A stretch of DNA of 64,000 bases from Microbacterium pullorum (GCF_014836535.1 NZ_JACSQP010000003.1:258966-322965), one strand, 5' to 3'. Positions 1 to 9,071 are shown, counted from the stretch's first letter. The notes: generated from the sequence alone by a model not told the origin. Translations and numbers: made by a program.

Positions 1-96
1 GAACGGGAGCTGCGGGCCCTGCGCGGCGAGGACGAACGCACCGCCGCACTCACCGCCGGCACCGGCATCGCCCCCCGCGGCTTCCCCGCCCGCTGA
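1..96 (+). CDS. C-terminal 31 residues of an unidentified protein (5' end outside window)
   Basis: Frame 1 is open from the first base to a TGA at 94-96. Codon third positions are almost all G or C, as in the surrounding genes, so this is probably the true end of a plus-strand gene. The visible tail is charged (Arg, Glu, Asp) and then turns Gly/Pro-rich. It is too short to assign a family. It converges on ahcY across the repeat cluster. Confidence 0.5.
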   Translation, partial: ERELRALRGEDERTAALTAGTGIAPRGFPAR

Positions 97-153
97 CCCG
101 CCGCGCCCGCACCGGGTCCGCCCCGCGCCGCGCTGCCGGCCCGGGCTGCTCGA

Positions 154-782
154 GTGTCACTTCCGCGCAATGCGCGGGCCCCACACCCACCACAAGCGAC
201 ACCGGAACAGCGCGTGCCCGCGCGGACCGCGGGCGCGGGGCGGCGGGCGCGGGGCGGCGGGCGGCGGGCGGCGGGCGGCGGGCGGCGGGCGGCGGGCGGC
301 GGGCGGCGGGCGGTTCGGGTGTCGCCACCGCACGGTGCGCGGAAGCAACACCCGCCATACGCGACACCGGAACGGCGCGCCCGCAGCGTCGCGGGGACAG
401 GTGCGCCGCGGGCTGGTTCGCGTGTCCCTTCCGCGCAGTGCGCGGGCGCACACCCACCACACGCGACACCGGAACGGCGCCTACCCGGCCGCGGGCGGGA
501 GCGGGGCTCGCGCGGGCCGGTTCGCGTGTCGCTTCCGCGCAGTGCGCGGGCGCACACCCACCACACGCGACACCGGAACGGCGCCTACCCGGCCGCGGGC
601 GGGAGCGGGGCTCGCGCGGGCCGGTTCGCGTGTCGCTTCCGCGCAAGTGCGCGGGCAACACACCCACCCCAAGCGACACCGGAACAGCGCTTCCCGGCGC
701 TGGACCGGGCGCGGGCCCTTCGGGTGTCACTTCCGCACAGGACGCGGCCGCGACACTCACCACTCGCGGCACCGGAACCGCG
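154..782. repeat. Cluster of six ~60-bp hairpin-forming repeats between convergent genes
   Basis: Six related units lie at about 154-213, 319-378, 422-480, 526-584, 630-690 and 724-782. Each begins GTGTCRC and ends near GCGACACCGGAAC, so the ends form an inverted repeat (GTGTCGC/GCGACAC). Inside most units is a second palindrome; in the 526 unit CCGCGCA-G-TGCGCGG is perfect at 535-549. Starts at 319, 422, 526 and 630 are 103-104 bp apart, and the linkers before units 4 and 5 are identical. All frames through it are repeat-derived and unlike proteins. It fills the gap between two convergent genes, so a terminator-like or nucleoid role is possible. Confidence 0.85.
255..310. repeat. Minisatellite: eight tandem copies of a 7-bp unit
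   Basis: Eight uninterrupted copies of CGGCGGG lie between the first and second hairpin units. Degenerate copies extend the tract leftward to about 238. A pure 7-mer run of this length is a candidate for slipped-strand length variation. It is non-coding here. Confidence 0.9.
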
Positions 783-828
783 CGCGAGCCGCGGCGACGC
801 GGCGCGGCGGCGCGGCGGCCCGGCGACG

Positions 829-2286
829 TCAGTAGCGGTAGTGGTCCAGTTTGTACGGGCCGTCCACGGGCACGCCGATATAGGCGGCCTGCGCGGGGGT
901 CAGGGTGGTCAGTCGCACCCCGAGCGCGTCGAGGTGCAGCCGCGCGACCTTCTCGTCGAGGTGCTTGGGCAACGTGTACACGGCGGTCGGGTACTGATCA
1001 CGCCGGGTGAACAGCTCGATCTGCGCGAGTACCTGATTCGTGAAGGACGCGCTCATGACGAACGACGGATGCCCCGTGGCGTTGCCGAGGTTCAGCAGCC
1101 TCCCCTCGCTCAGCACGAGCACGCTGCGCCCGGTCGGCAGGCGCCATTCGTGCACCTGCGGCTTGATCTCCACCCGCTCCGCCCCGGGCAGTGCCTCGAG
1201 CCCCGCCATGTCGATCTCGTTGTCGAAGTGCCCGACGTTGCCGACGATCGCGAGGTGTTTGAGCGCAAGGAGGTCGTCCACCGTGACGACGTCCTTGTTG
1301 CCCGTCCCGGTGATGAGCATGTCGACCTGACCGGCCACATCGGCCAGCCGCGCCACCTGATACCCGTCCATCGCCGCCTGCAGCGCGCAGATGGGGTCGA
1401 CCTCGCTCACGATGACGCGCGCCCCCTGACCGCGCAGCGCCTCCGCGGCCCCCTTGCCGACATCGCCGTACCCGCACACGAACGCGACCTTGCCGCCCAT
1501 CAGCACATCGGTCGCCCGGTTGATGCCGTCAGGCAGCGAATGACGGATGCCGTACTTGTTGTCGAACTTGGACTTCGTGACCGAGTCGTTGACGTTGATC
1601 GCGGGGAAGAGCAGATGACCGGATGCCGCGAGCTCGTACAGCCGGTGCACACCGGTGGTCGTCTCCTCCGTGACGCCGAGGAGGTCCTCGGCCATGCGCG
1701 TGAAGCGCTGCGGGTCACGCTCGAGACTGCGCCGCAGCAGCTCGAGGATGACGCTGTACTCGGCGGGGTCGTCGGGTGCGGCATCCGGCACGGCCCCGGC
1801 CTTCTCGAACTCGACGCCCTTGTGCACGAGCAGGGTCGCATCTCCGCCGTCGTCGAGGACGAGGTTCGGTCCGTCGAACCCCTCGTCGCTCCAGTCGAAG
1901 ATGCGGTCGGCGAGGTGCCAATACTCCTCGAGCGTCTCGCCCTTCCACGCGAACACCGGCACGCCTCGCGGGTCCTCGGCCGTGCCCTCGGTGCCGACGA
2001 CGACGGCTGCGGCCGCTTCGTCCTGCGTGGAGAAGATGTTGCAGCTGGCCCAGCGCACCTGCGCCCCGAGGGCCACGAGCGTCTCGATGAGCACGGCGGT
2101 CTGCACCGTCATGTGCAGGGAGCCGGCGATGCGGGCGCCGGCAAGGGGCTGCGACGGGCCGAATTCCTCGCGCAGCGCCATCAGGCCGGGCATCTCGTTC
2201 TCGGCCAGCCTCAGCTGGTGGCGTCCCGCCTCCGCGAGCGACAGATCGGCGACGGCATAGGTGAGCGCGGGGGTCCGGGTCGGCAT
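829..2286 (-). CDS. ahcY: Adenosylhomocysteinase
   Basis: Hydrolyses S-adenosylhomocysteine to adenosine and homocysteine, relieving product inhibition of methyltransferases; cytosolic and NAD-dependent. The 485-residue length is normal for the bacterial form. Visible landmarks are HMT near residue 58, the N-x4-T-K-S-K-F-D-N substrate-site block at 231-243, the Rossmann motif GYGDVGKG at 272-279, and the C-terminal KLDHYRY tail that carries the conserved Lys and Tyr. An upstream in-frame GTG at 2310 would add eight residues. I chose the ATG at 2286 because a CACAAT box ends 6 bases before it, which suggests a leaderless message. It is last in the leftward block and converges on the hairpin repeat cluster. 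Confidence 0.97.
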   Translation of the reverse strand: MPTRTPALTYAVADLSLAEAGRHQLRLAENEMPGLMALREEFGPSQPLAGARIAGSLHMTVQTAVLIETLVALGAQVRWASCNIFSTQDEAAAAVVVGTEGTAEDPRGVPVFAWKGETLEEYWHLADRIFDWSDEGFDGPNLVLDDGGDATLLVHKGVEFEKAGAVPDAAPDDPAEYSVILELLRRSLERDPQRFTRMAEDLLGVTEETTTGVHRLYELAASGHLLFPAINVNDSVTKSKFDNKYGIRHSLPDGINRATDVLMGGKVAFVCGYGDVGKGAAEALRGQGARVIVSEVDPICALQAAMDGYQVARLADVAGQVDMLITGTGNKDVVTVDDLLALKHLAIVGNVGHFDNEIDMAGLEALPGAERVEIKPQVHEWRLPTGRSVLVLSEGRLLNLGNATGHPSFVMSASFTNQVLAQIELFTRRDQYPTAVYTLPKHLDEKVARLHLDALGVRLTTLTPAQAAYIGVPVDGPYKLDHYRY

Positions 2287-2292
2287 GGCGAC

Positions 2293-2298
2293 ATTGTG
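2293..2298 (-). promoter_or_regulatory. -10 box (CACAAT) of ahcY
   Basis: The reverse complement reads CACAAT, 6 bases before the ATG at 2286, placing the predicted transcript start on or next to the start codon. No convincing -35 is seen. Confidence 0.45.
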
Positions 2299-2326
2299 CC
2301 ACGCGGGCACGGCCGCGGGTGCCGCC

Positions 2327-2533
2327 TCAGACTCGCAGCGTCTCGTGACGCACGACGACCCAGCCCTTCGGCACCGACAGCCGGTCGGTGTGGATGGCGC
2401 ACAGGTCGTGGGCGTGAGGATCGCGACCGAGGCCCAGCGGTCCGAGGGCGGCCATCTGGTCGCCGTAATCGAACGTCAGCGTGGTCACGGCCTCGCGGGC
2501 GCAGCCCACCTTGGAACACAGTCTCTCGCGCAT
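2327..2533 (-). CDS. DUF3499 family small protein
   Basis: A 68-residue protein with the actinobacterial DUF3499 pattern: C6-x4-C11 near the start, then H40, H42, C45 and H48 in a HxHDLCxxH block. This looks like a small zinc-binding fold; that is inferred from the ligands. No function is established for the family. Its place beside a metallopeptidase-fold gene and near whiB2/manA matches other Actinobacteria (for example Rv3258c). The ATG at 2533 is preferred over a GTG at 2542 because the GTG overlaps the TAGCGT box lying 7 bases upstream of the ATG. Confidence 0.85.
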   Translation of the reverse strand: MRERLCSKVGCAREAVTTLTFDYGDQMAALGPLGLGRDPHAHDLCAIHTDRLSVPKGWVVVRHETLRV

Positions 2534-2540
2534 CGGCACC

Positions 2541-2546
2541 ACGCTA
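2541..2546 (-). promoter_or_regulatory. -10 box (TAGCGT) of the DUF3499 gene
   Basis: TAGCGT on the minus strand, 7 bases before the ATG at 2533. It fits a leaderless start and excludes the GTG at 2542. Confidence 0.45.
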
Positions 2547-2587
2547 ACGCGTGAGGCGGCTGAGACGAGGGATCCCGCGCGGCGCGC

Positions 2588-3025
2588 TCAGAAGCGGAAG
2601 CGCTCCGGGCCCAGATCCCACGGATCCTTGTCGAGGTAGTCCGCCGCGGCGCGGAACACGCAGCTCTCGATGATCATGCGCCGGTGCAGCTCGTCCTCGT
2701 GGTGCGGACGGCTGAGGCGCTCGATCGGCAGCCGGTACAGGATGATGCGCTTCTCGTCGGGATGCACGCTCCAGCGCGGGATGCCGTCGGCATCGGTCGC
2801 TTCGGGCATCTCGCCCACGTCGAAGCGCACGTCGCGCAGGTCCTCCCAGGCGCTGCGGAGGAACTCCGCGGCACTGCCCACGGCGAGGTCGAACCGTTCC
2901 GCGCGGGTGTCCAGCGGCGGCAGCGGCGGACGCACCACGGGGCTGCGTCCCTCGCGGCCGTGACGGCCGTGCCGCGCCGGCCGGGGACGGGCGACCGTGG
3001 CGCTTCGGAAACGACGCCGCATCAT
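2588..3025 (-). CDS. Metallopeptidase-fold protein with the zinc site lost
   Basis: 145 residues. A basic N-terminus (about 1-40) precedes a domain resembling the actinobacterial 'metallopeptidase family' (PF06262-like; Rv3259 occupies the same neighbourhood). The family core is recognisable: the strand region IILYRLPIERL, the following HHEDELHRR, and the C-terminal WDLGPERF. Where family members have HExxH, this protein reads IESCVFRAA, so both zinc-ligand histidines are missing. It is therefore probably not a peptidase and may be a structural or regulatory relative; family membership is by resemblance. Start: ATG 3025 with TAGGAT ending 6 bases upstream. Confidence 0.75.
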   Translation of the reverse strand: MMRRRFRSATVARPRPARHGRHGREGRSPVVRPPLPPLDTRAERFDLAVGSAAEFLRSAWEDLRDVRFDVGEMPEATDADGIPRWSVHPDEKRIILYRLPIERLSRPHHEDELHRRMIIESCVFRAAADYLDKDPWDLGPERFRF

Positions 3026-3031
3026 GTGCCC

Positions 3032-3037
3032 ATCCTA
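3032..3037 (-). promoter_or_regulatory. -10 box (TAGGAT) of the metallopeptidase-like gene
   Basis: TAGGAT on the minus strand ends 6 bases before the ATG at 3025. It lies in the 58-bp gap after the DUF5719 gene, so the small-gene group can be transcribed separately. Confidence 0.5.
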
Positions 3038-3083
3038 AGTCGAGCACCGCGACCCACCGAAGTCGCGCTGCGGGAGCGAGCCG

Positions 3084-4481
3084 TCACGGGTGGACGAGCA
3101 GCGGGGATGCCGCGGCGTCGGCCGGCCACAGCGGATAGGAGGCGAGCGCACCGTCGCCGGTGTAGCCGACGGCGGCCCGCACGGGTCCCGATGCCTCGAG
3201 CCGATAGACGCGCTCTGGATCGACGGCGACGCGCACCGTGGATCCCGCAGGCACCGAGATCTCCTCGGCCGCGCCGGCGCCGGCGTCTGCGGTGAGGCTG
3301 ACCGCGACGGCGTCGGCCCCGTCGTTGGCGATCGCGATCGTCGGCGACGGCCCGGCGGCGACCGCCACCAGCGTCGCACCCTCGACGCGCGGGGCCGCGG
3401 CATGCCAGGCGAAGTCGTCTCCTTCGCCGAACCCGGTGGTCGACCATACGGCTGCGACGACGGCGGCATCGGACTGCACATGCACCGAGTAGGTGCCCAC
3501 CTCGAGCCCGCCGAGGTCGAGCTCGAGCGGTACGCCGGCCTGCAGCGGCACCTCGCTGGTCGAAACGGTCTGCCCGGCGCTGCGCACCGTGACGGTCGCG
3601 GCGGACGATGTCGACGGCGCCAGCAGGCGCACGATCGTGGCAGGGTCCGACGCCCCCTCCACCCCGGGCGGGGCCGTGACGACGACGGCGGGGATGGTCT
3701 GCTCGGTCTCGGGTGCGATGACGGGGGCCACCTGGTCGACGCCGCCGGCCAGCAGCGTGCGGGTGATGCTCGACTGCAGCGTCGCCTGCACCGGGGCGCC
3801 GGTGGAAATGACCTGCAGGACGGGGCTCTTCTCATCGCGCGCGAGGGCCGCCAGCGGAACGACGCGCTGCGTGCCGGGTGCGACGACGAGTCGGCCTGCG
3901 GGCGGTGACTGCGGTCCGGCCGCGCCGTACGCCGTGATCTGCACGTCGGCGGGGACGCTGCCGGGGTTGGACAGCAGCAGCAGGCCGGAGTACCCGGTGG
4001 CGGTCGCGCCGCCGACGATCCACGATTCCAGCAACGGGGGCAGACAGGATGCCGCGGCGAAGCCGGAAAGGTCCTCGGCTGCGACCGTCGCCGACGTCGC
4101 CGCCACGAGATCGGTGCGGGTGGCGCCAGCGGGTGGGGCGGTGAAGGCGTCGGGAGTGGAATCCGCCACGGCGGGGGCGACGAGCGGTTCGGCGGTCGCC
4201 TCGGGCTGCCCTGCACCGGTGTCGAAGACGACCCGGGGGGCGGTCACGAGTGTGACCGCTGCTGCCACGCCGGCATCGCGGCCGATGGCGAGCAGGCCCC
4301 CGGGGCAGGCGGCCACCGATTCCGAGGGTGCCGGCACGGCCAGCACCGAGACGGGTTCACGGTCGTGCGTCGGCCAGACCACGGCGGCGGCGGTGACGGT
4401 GCCGGCGACCAGCGCCACGGCGGCGACCGTCCCGCCGACCAGGCGCGCGCTCGTGGCCGCCCACGTCGGTCGCTTCGTCAT
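3084..4481 (-). CDS. DUF5719 family extracytoplasmic protein
   Basis: 465 residues. An N-terminal basic stretch and one hydrophobic segment (about 15-33) form a signal anchor, followed by a long Ala/Thr/Val/Pro-rich exported region of repeated beta-sandwich-like character (GVPLELDLGGLEVGTYSVHV and similar). This is the DUF5719 pattern; no enzymatic motif is visible. The ATG at 4481 overlaps the stop of the upstream membrane glycosyltransferase by 4 bp (ATGA), implying translational coupling. That coupling suggests the pair works together at the envelope; this is inference. Confidence 0.85.
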   Translation of the reverse strand: MTKRPTWAATSARLVGGTVAAVALVAGTVTAAAVVWPTHDREPVSVLAVPAPSESVAACPGGLLAIGRDAGVAAAVTLVTAPRVVFDTGAGQPEATAEPLVAPAVADSTPDAFTAPPAGATRTDLVAATSATVAAEDLSGFAAASCLPPLLESWIVGGATATGYSGLLLLSNPGSVPADVQITAYGAAGPQSPPAGRLVVAPGTQRVVPLAALARDEKSPVLQVISTGAPVQATLQSSITRTLLAGGVDQVAPVIAPETEQTIPAVVVTAPPGVEGASDPATIVRLLAPSTSSAATVTVRSAGQTVSTSEVPLQAGVPLELDLGGLEVGTYSVHVQSDAAVVAAVWSTTGFGEGDDFAWHAAAPRVEGATLVAVAAGPSPTIAIANDGADAVAVSLTADAGAGAAEEISVPAGSTVRVAVDPERVYRLEASGPVRAAVGYTGDGALASYPLWPADAAASPLLVHP

Positions 4482-7324
4482 CGGCTCTCCCCTGCTCGTA
4501 GCCCCACGATCCGCGGCGCCCGGCGCGCGTCGCGGCGGGTCTGTGCGGTCGGGATCGCCAGCAGCAGCGCGATCGTCAGCACGATCAGCTGCACGGTCGC
4601 GATGCCACGGGCGGTCGCGGCGACCAGCGTCGTCTCGTCCTGCCGCGCCGAGGCCCCACCCGCGACGAGCCACAGCGATCCGCGCAGGGTCTCCTCACCC
4701 ACCGACTCGAGGCGGTCGCGCTGGTCGAGAGCGATCGCCGCGGTGCGCCGCACGGTCTCGGCGGCTTCTGTCGGTGCGGCGGAGGGCGCGAGCAGCACGA
4801 AGCCGATGCCCCGCTCGGCGAGCGGGGTGACGGCGTCCTCGGCGGCATCGGTCATGAGGTCGGCGACGAGGGCGGCGGTCTCTTCATCGGCCGCCGTGGC
4901 CTCCACCCGCGTGTCGCGCGCGGTGCTCTGGCCGCCGAGCGTCTCGCTGGCTCCCCAGACCACTTCGGCGTCGACCGAACCGTCACCGAGCGGCGTCAGC
5001 ACGATCGTGCCGACATCCCCGTTGCCGCGGCCCTCGGCCGCGACGTAGGCCGGAAGCGTGCTGGCACGGCCCTCGACGAGCGCGGTGGCCTGGCGGGCCT
5101 GCGCGGTCAGTGCCGGCACGGCGCACACCGCCAGCACGAGCATCACGGCGGTCGCCGCGAGGGTGCGGGCGAGGGGGACGGAGGGGACGACATCGAGGGT
5201 GATCAGCGCCGCGCCGAGCACGCCGATCCACGCGAGACTGAGCGCGGCGCCCGGCCACACCGGCACGGGCTGGGCGGCGGTGATCGCCACCGAGATCGCG
5301 ACGGCCGCGAACGCCGTCGCGATACCGAGGGCCGCCACCGACAGCAGTACGACACCGGCCGCCCACCGCACCGTGAGTGGCGCGAGGAGGGCGAGCACCG
5401 TGGGAAGCACCATCAGCAGCGGCACCCACCAGGTCGGTGCCCCACCGAGCAGCTGCCCCCAGCCGCCGGGGTCGGAAGTGGGGAAGCCGGCGGCCAGCAG
5501 CGCGCGGCCCGCGGCATCCGCACTCACGATCGGTCCGTTCCAGGTCACCCCCGGGTCGGCGAGCAGCCCCCAGGCGTTCCCCCCGACGAGCTGCTGCCAG
5601 ACGAGCGGTGCGAACAGCGCCGCAGCGGGCACGATCAGCCAGGCCACACGCCCGATGCCCGCGCCGGAGCCGCGGACCGAGGCGATCACGAGCGCGATCA
5701 GCCACAGCACCAGCAGGGCGGGCACGATCGACGGCGCGCAGGCTGCGACGACGGCCACGAGCAGCGACGCCACGCCCGCCGCAGCCCAGGACCGGTGCGC
5801 GACGCTGGCGGCGAAGAACAGCCACGGCAGCACCAGGTGCACGATCACGGCGGCCGGCCGCGGGTGCACGAGCGCCGTGAGGAACGTGGGCGCCAGGGCC
5901 CAGGCGACGCCGCCGGTGATGCGCAGCAGCGAACGGTCGGTGACGCGGGTGGCGGCGAACCAGCCGCCGAGCACCGCCAACGGCAGCGCGAGCACCCAGA
6001 GCACCACCATCGCCTGCGACGGCGCCGCGGGCGAGAGGCTGCCGAGCGCGGCCACGACGGTCGCGAACGGGTCGGCGGCACCCACCGTGTCAAGACCCAA
6101 CTGGCGCTGCCCGTAGGCGGCATCCGCCCACAGCTGGGCGACCGTGTCGCGCAGCGGCGCGAGGGCGCCGCCGCCGAGCACGGGCCACGCCAACAGCGCG
6201 GGGAAGGCGGCGATCGAGACGAGGAGGGCCGCCAGTACCGCCCACGCGCCGCCGCCGCTGAAGAAGTGCAGCTCGGAGCGGCGCACGTGAGCGAGTCGGT
6301 CGGATTCGTCGGTGAGCGCCAGGTTGGTGCGCAGGTCCGCGCGAGCGACCCGCAACGGGGTGAGGGACTGCCACGACACGGTGCGGGTGCGCCGGATGCG
6401 GGCGCGGGCGCGGGCGACGGTGGGGATGCGCGCCATGGCGACCGCGGCGGCCGCCCACTCCGTCCAGATCAGGCTCGGGCGCTTGGCGACCAGGTGCGCG
6501 ACGGTGCGCCACAGCGCGATCGGCAGGATCGCCAGCCACTGCAGCGGCAGCGCGGCGGCGGGGGCGTAGACGAGGCGGCGGTGCAGCTGGGCCGTGCGCG
6601 TCGCGAACGCCCGGCGCAGGCGCCGGCGCGAGCCGTAGGTGTCGGGCAGGCCCGCCACGCCGTCGCCGGCGACGGCGACCCGGGCGGCGGGGACGAGGGT
6701 GACCCGTCCGCCGGCGAGACGCGCGCGCACGCCGAGATCGAGTCCTTCGTCGGCGCCCGACAATCCGCGGTCCAGGCCCTGCAGCGCCCGCCACAGCGGC
6801 GTGCGCACCAGGAGGCCCCGCACGTCCGCGGCGAGCACGTCCTGACCGGCGTCGTGCTGCCCCTGGTCGAGTTCACCGTCGGCGAGCCCCACCGTCCGCC
6901 CGAGGGTCGTCATCGAGACGCCGAGCGAGACGATTTCGGTGCGGTCGTCCCAGCGCACCAGCTTGGGGGCGGCGAAGGCGACGGAAGGGGCGAGTTCGAG
7001 AGCACCCGCCAGCCGTGCGAGGGCATCGGGCTCGGGGGCGGTGTCCTGTGCCAGCAGCCACACCGCGTCGCCCTGCACGCGATGGGTCGCCAGCGTCGCC
7101 GCCTCGGCGTAGCCGGTCGTGCGGGGCGCCGCGATGACACCCTCGGCCCGCGAATCGGCGGCGAGTTGGCGGAGGTTGTCGTCTTCGCCGCACAGCACGA
7201 TGGTGAGCGCGTCGACAGGGCGCGTCTGCGCTTCGAGCGCCGCAAGCGTGCGCCGCAGATGGAATGCGGCGGGGGTGCGGCCGTCGGGGCGCACGACGAG
7301 GATGGCGTGGACTCGGGCGGGCAT
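4478..7324 (-). CDS. Large membrane glycosyltransferase, GT2 family
   Basis: 948 residues. Residues 1-240 form a GT-A-like domain: hydrophobic strand AILVVRPDG, then IVLCGEDDN, then QDTAPEPDAL in the place of the DxD region, and later an ADEGLDLGVRARL segment resembling the acceptor/catalytic acid region. The remaining ~650 residues contain many hydrophobic segments plus an extracytoplasmic stretch before a final membrane helix and basic tail. The DxD is weak (QDT), so activity is uncertain. It sits directly downstream of whiB2 and is coupled to DUF5719, an arrangement found in other Actinobacteria near whiB2. Sugar donor and acceptor cannot be read from sequence. Confidence 0.85.
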   Translation of the reverse strand: MPARVHAILVVRPDGRTPAAFHLRRTLAALEAQTRPVDALTIVLCGEDDNLRQLAADSRAEGVIAAPRTTGYAEAATLATHRVQGDAVWLLAQDTAPEPDALARLAGALELAPSVAFAAPKLVRWDDRTEIVSLGVSMTTLGRTVGLADGELDQGQHDAGQDVLAADVRGLLVRTPLWRALQGLDRGLSGADEGLDLGVRARLAGGRVTLVPAARVAVAGDGVAGLPDTYGSRRRLRRAFATRTAQLHRRLVYAPAAALPLQWLAILPIALWRTVAHLVAKRPSLIWTEWAAAAVAMARIPTVARARARIRRTRTVSWQSLTPLRVARADLRTNLALTDESDRLAHVRRSELHFFSGGGAWAVLAALLVSIAAFPALLAWPVLGGGALAPLRDTVAQLWADAAYGQRQLGLDTVGAADPFATVVAALGSLSPAAPSQAMVVLWVLALPLAVLGGWFAATRVTDRSLLRITGGVAWALAPTFLTALVHPRPAAVIVHLVLPWLFFAASVAHRSWAAAGVASLLVAVVAACAPSIVPALLVLWLIALVIASVRGSGAGIGRVAWLIVPAAALFAPLVWQQLVGGNAWGLLADPGVTWNGPIVSADAAGRALLAAGFPTSDPGGWGQLLGGAPTWWVPLLMVLPTVLALLAPLTVRWAAGVVLLSVAALGIATAFAAVAISVAITAAQPVPVWPGAALSLAWIGVLGAALITLDVVPSVPLARTLAATAVMLVLAVCAVPALTAQARQATALVEGRASTLPAYVAAEGRGNGDVGTIVLTPLGDGSVDAEVVWGASETLGGQSTARDTRVEATAADEETAALVADLMTDAAEDAVTPLAERGIGFVLLAPSAAPTEAAETVRRTAAIALDQRDRLESVGEETLRGSLWLVAGGASARQDETTLVAATARGIATVQLIVLTIALLLAIPTAQTRRDARRAPRIVGLRAGESR

Positions 7325-7333
7325 GACGGGGAA

Positions 7334-7339
7334 AGCCTA
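7334..7339 (-). promoter_or_regulatory. -10-like box (TAGGCT) before the GT2/DUF5719 pair
   Basis: TAGGCT on the minus strand, 9 bases before the ATG at 7324, inside the whiB2-GT2 gap. A very short or absent leader is predicted. Confidence 0.4.
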
Positions 7340-7392
7340 AGCGGCGGGCGCCGTCAAGCCGCGCTCATGCGCGCGGGTCGTCCGGATCCGCG

Positions 7393-7716
7393 TCAGGAGG
7401 CCTGGCGCTTGAGCTTGCGGCGCTCGCGCTCGCTGAGCCCGCCCCAGATCCCGAAGCGCTCGTCGTTGTGGAGCGCATACTCGAGACATTCGGTGCGCAC
7501 GTCGCACGATGCGCAGATGCGCTTGGCATCGCGGGTCGAGCCGCCCTTCTCGGGGAAGAAGGCCTCGGGGTCGGTCTGCGAGCACAGTGCGTCTGTCTGC
7601 CAGGCCAGCTGGGTGTCGTCGCCCTCGACGACACGACGGACTCCGGGGACTCCCAGCTGAACCGGATCGACGAACCAGTTGTCGGGAACGCCCGAGCGAT
7701 ACTGCGATCCAGTCAT
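7393..7716 (-). CDS. whiB2: WhiB-family iron-sulfur transcriptional regulator (WhiB2 type)
   Basis: 107 residues. The four cluster-binding cysteines are C45, C68, C71 and C77 (C-x22-C-x2-C-x5-C). They are followed by the G-[IV]-W-G-G turn at 89-93 and a basic C-terminal tail (RERRKLKR) for DNA contact. WhiB proteins bind a [4Fe-4S] cluster and the sigma factor; WhiB2 orthologues control septation and division in Actinobacteria. The ATG at 7716 is preceded by GGGAGA 4 bases upstream, so this gene has a leader and a ribosome site, unlike many neighbours. An upstream in-frame start at 7797 would add 27 residues of unlikely sequence. Confidence 0.95.
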   Translation of the reverse strand: MTGSQYRSGVPDNWFVDPVQLGVPGVRRVVEGDDTQLAWQTDALCSQTDPEAFFPEKGGSTRDAKRICASCDVRTECLEYALHNDERFGIWGGLSERERRKLKRQAS

Positions 7717-7884
7717 CTCGTCTCCCGCCTTGCTGAATGAATGTCCGCACGGTGTATGCGATTCCTTAATTACACCGGTGTCATTCGCTGCGGTCAAGTC
7801 GCAGATCGTAAACCCTCAACCGCGACTTCAACGTTCACCGCGTGTTTTGCGGCGTGTCGCGGGGTCGATCCACCCAGAATCTCC

Positions 7885-9024
7885 TCAGCCGATGCCGGGT
7901 TGCGCGAGGAACACTTCGCCCGCGCCCCGGAAGACGAGTTCGCGCTCGTCCGCGTCGGCGTAGGCCGCCATGCCGGGGTGCAGCGTGAACGATGTGCCCG
8001 AACCCGCGCCGGCCACCTCGACCTCGCCACGGACCGTCAGCGCGATCGCGGGGCCGTGAAGCGCGACACGCGCCTCGCCGTCGACCAGTGCACGGGTGAC
8101 GACGAAGTCCGGGATGCCGACATCGAGCACGTCACCGGAGGGCACCACCACCGGCGCCGGTCCCGGCGTCGTGTCGACGATGCGCAGGAGCTCGGCGACG
8201 TCGATGTGCTTGGGCGTGAGACCGCCACGCAGCACGTTGTCGCTCGCAGCCATGACCTCCAGCCCCAGGCCGTCCTGGTAGGCGTGCAGCACCCCGGCCG
8301 GCGCGTACAGCGCCTGTCCCCGCTGCAGCTCGACGAGGTTCATCAGCAGCGCCACCACGACACCGGGGTCGCCGGGGAAGTCATCCGCGATACGGCGCAG
8401 CGCCGCCAGCTCCGCTGAGAACTCGGGGGCTGCCGCCTGGCGCACCGCGGCGATGATGTCCTCGACCTCGGCCTGCGCATCGCCGCCGAGCACCCAGGCG
8501 AGCGTCGTGCGCATCGCCGCCGACTCATCCTCACCGGCGAGATGCTCCGCCAGCGCTGCGGGCCCTGCCGACGAGCCGAGCGCGGCGACCAGCCGTCGCG
8601 TCTGTGCGAGCGGGCGCAGCCCGACGAGGGCACGGAACGTCTCGCTGACGGCGACGACGATCTCGGGCTTGTGGTTGTCGTCGCGATAGAGGCGCTCGGG
8701 GGCGTCGCGGGCGATGCCGGCGGCCTCCTCCCGCGCGAATCCTTCGCGCGCCTCGGCGACCGAAGGGTGCGCCTGGATCGACAGCGACGATCCGGCGGCG
8801 AGGAGCTTCACCAGATACGGCAGGGGCGCGGCGCCCCGCTCCCCCAGCCACACGTCCAGCGTCCGGCCGGAGCCGTCGTCGACCGTGCTCGGGCAGCCGG
8901 GGTGGTCACCGAACCAGATCTCGGCCTCGGGGCTGCCGGACGGGGTGCGTCCGGTGAAGTCTGCCAGGAGTGTGGGCGAGCCCCAGGCGTAGTCGCGAGG
9001 GCTGTTGGAGAGCGGAACCAGCAC
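7885..9024 (-). CDS. manA: Mannose-6-phosphate isomerase, class I
   Basis: Interconverts fructose-6-P and mannose-6-P, feeding GDP-mannose and mannosylated envelope polymers. 379 residues, normal for the class I zinc enzyme. Metal ligands are visible: Q84 and H86 in SIQAHPS, E121 in NHKPEI, and the His in the PAGVLHAY segment, with the following EVMAASDNVLRGGLTPKH block conserved in the family. The GTG start at 9024 is supported by TAGGCT ending 6 bases upstream. The 168-bp gap to whiB2 holds no other gene. It is divergent from the O-antigen-ligase-like pair. Confidence 0.96.
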   Translation of the reverse strand: MLVPLSNSPRDYAWGSPTLLADFTGRTPSGSPEAEIWFGDHPGCPSTVDDGSGRTLDVWLGERGAAPLPYLVKLLAAGSSLSIQAHPSVAEAREGFAREEAAGIARDAPERLYRDDNHKPEIVVAVSETFRALVGLRPLAQTRRLVAALGSSAGPAALAEHLAGEDESAAMRTTLAWVLGGDAQAEVEDIIAAVRQAAAPEFSAELAALRRIADDFPGDPGVVVALLMNLVELQRGQALYAPAGVLHAYQDGLGLEVMAASDNVLRGGLTPKHIDVAELLRIVDTTPGPAPVVVPSGDVLDVGIPDFVVTRALVDGEARVALHGPAIALTVRGEVEVAGAGSGTSFTLHPGMAAYADADERELVFRGAGEVFLAQPGIG

Positions 9025-9030
9025 GCCCTC

Positions 9031-9036
9031 AGCCTA
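9031..9036 (-). promoter_or_regulatory. -10 box (TAGGCT) of manA
   Basis: TAGGCT on the minus strand ends 6 bases before the GTG at 9024, supporting a leaderless GTG start. It shares a 62-bp divergent region with the box at 9072. Confidence 0.5.
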
Positions 9037-9071
9037 GGCCCGCACCACAGCGCCGACGCGGAGCCGGGCGG

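Noticed and set aside
2287-2326. S-adenosylhomocysteine riboswitch before ahcY
   Set aside because: The predicted message starts at or near the ATG and only 40 bp separate it from the DUF3499 gene; no pseudoknot-like element was found.
154-2547. Very long open frame on the plus strand across the repeats and ahcY
   Set aside because: It is antisense to a clear ahcY and otherwise consists of repeat-derived Arg/Gly/Pro sequence; high GC opens such frames routinely.
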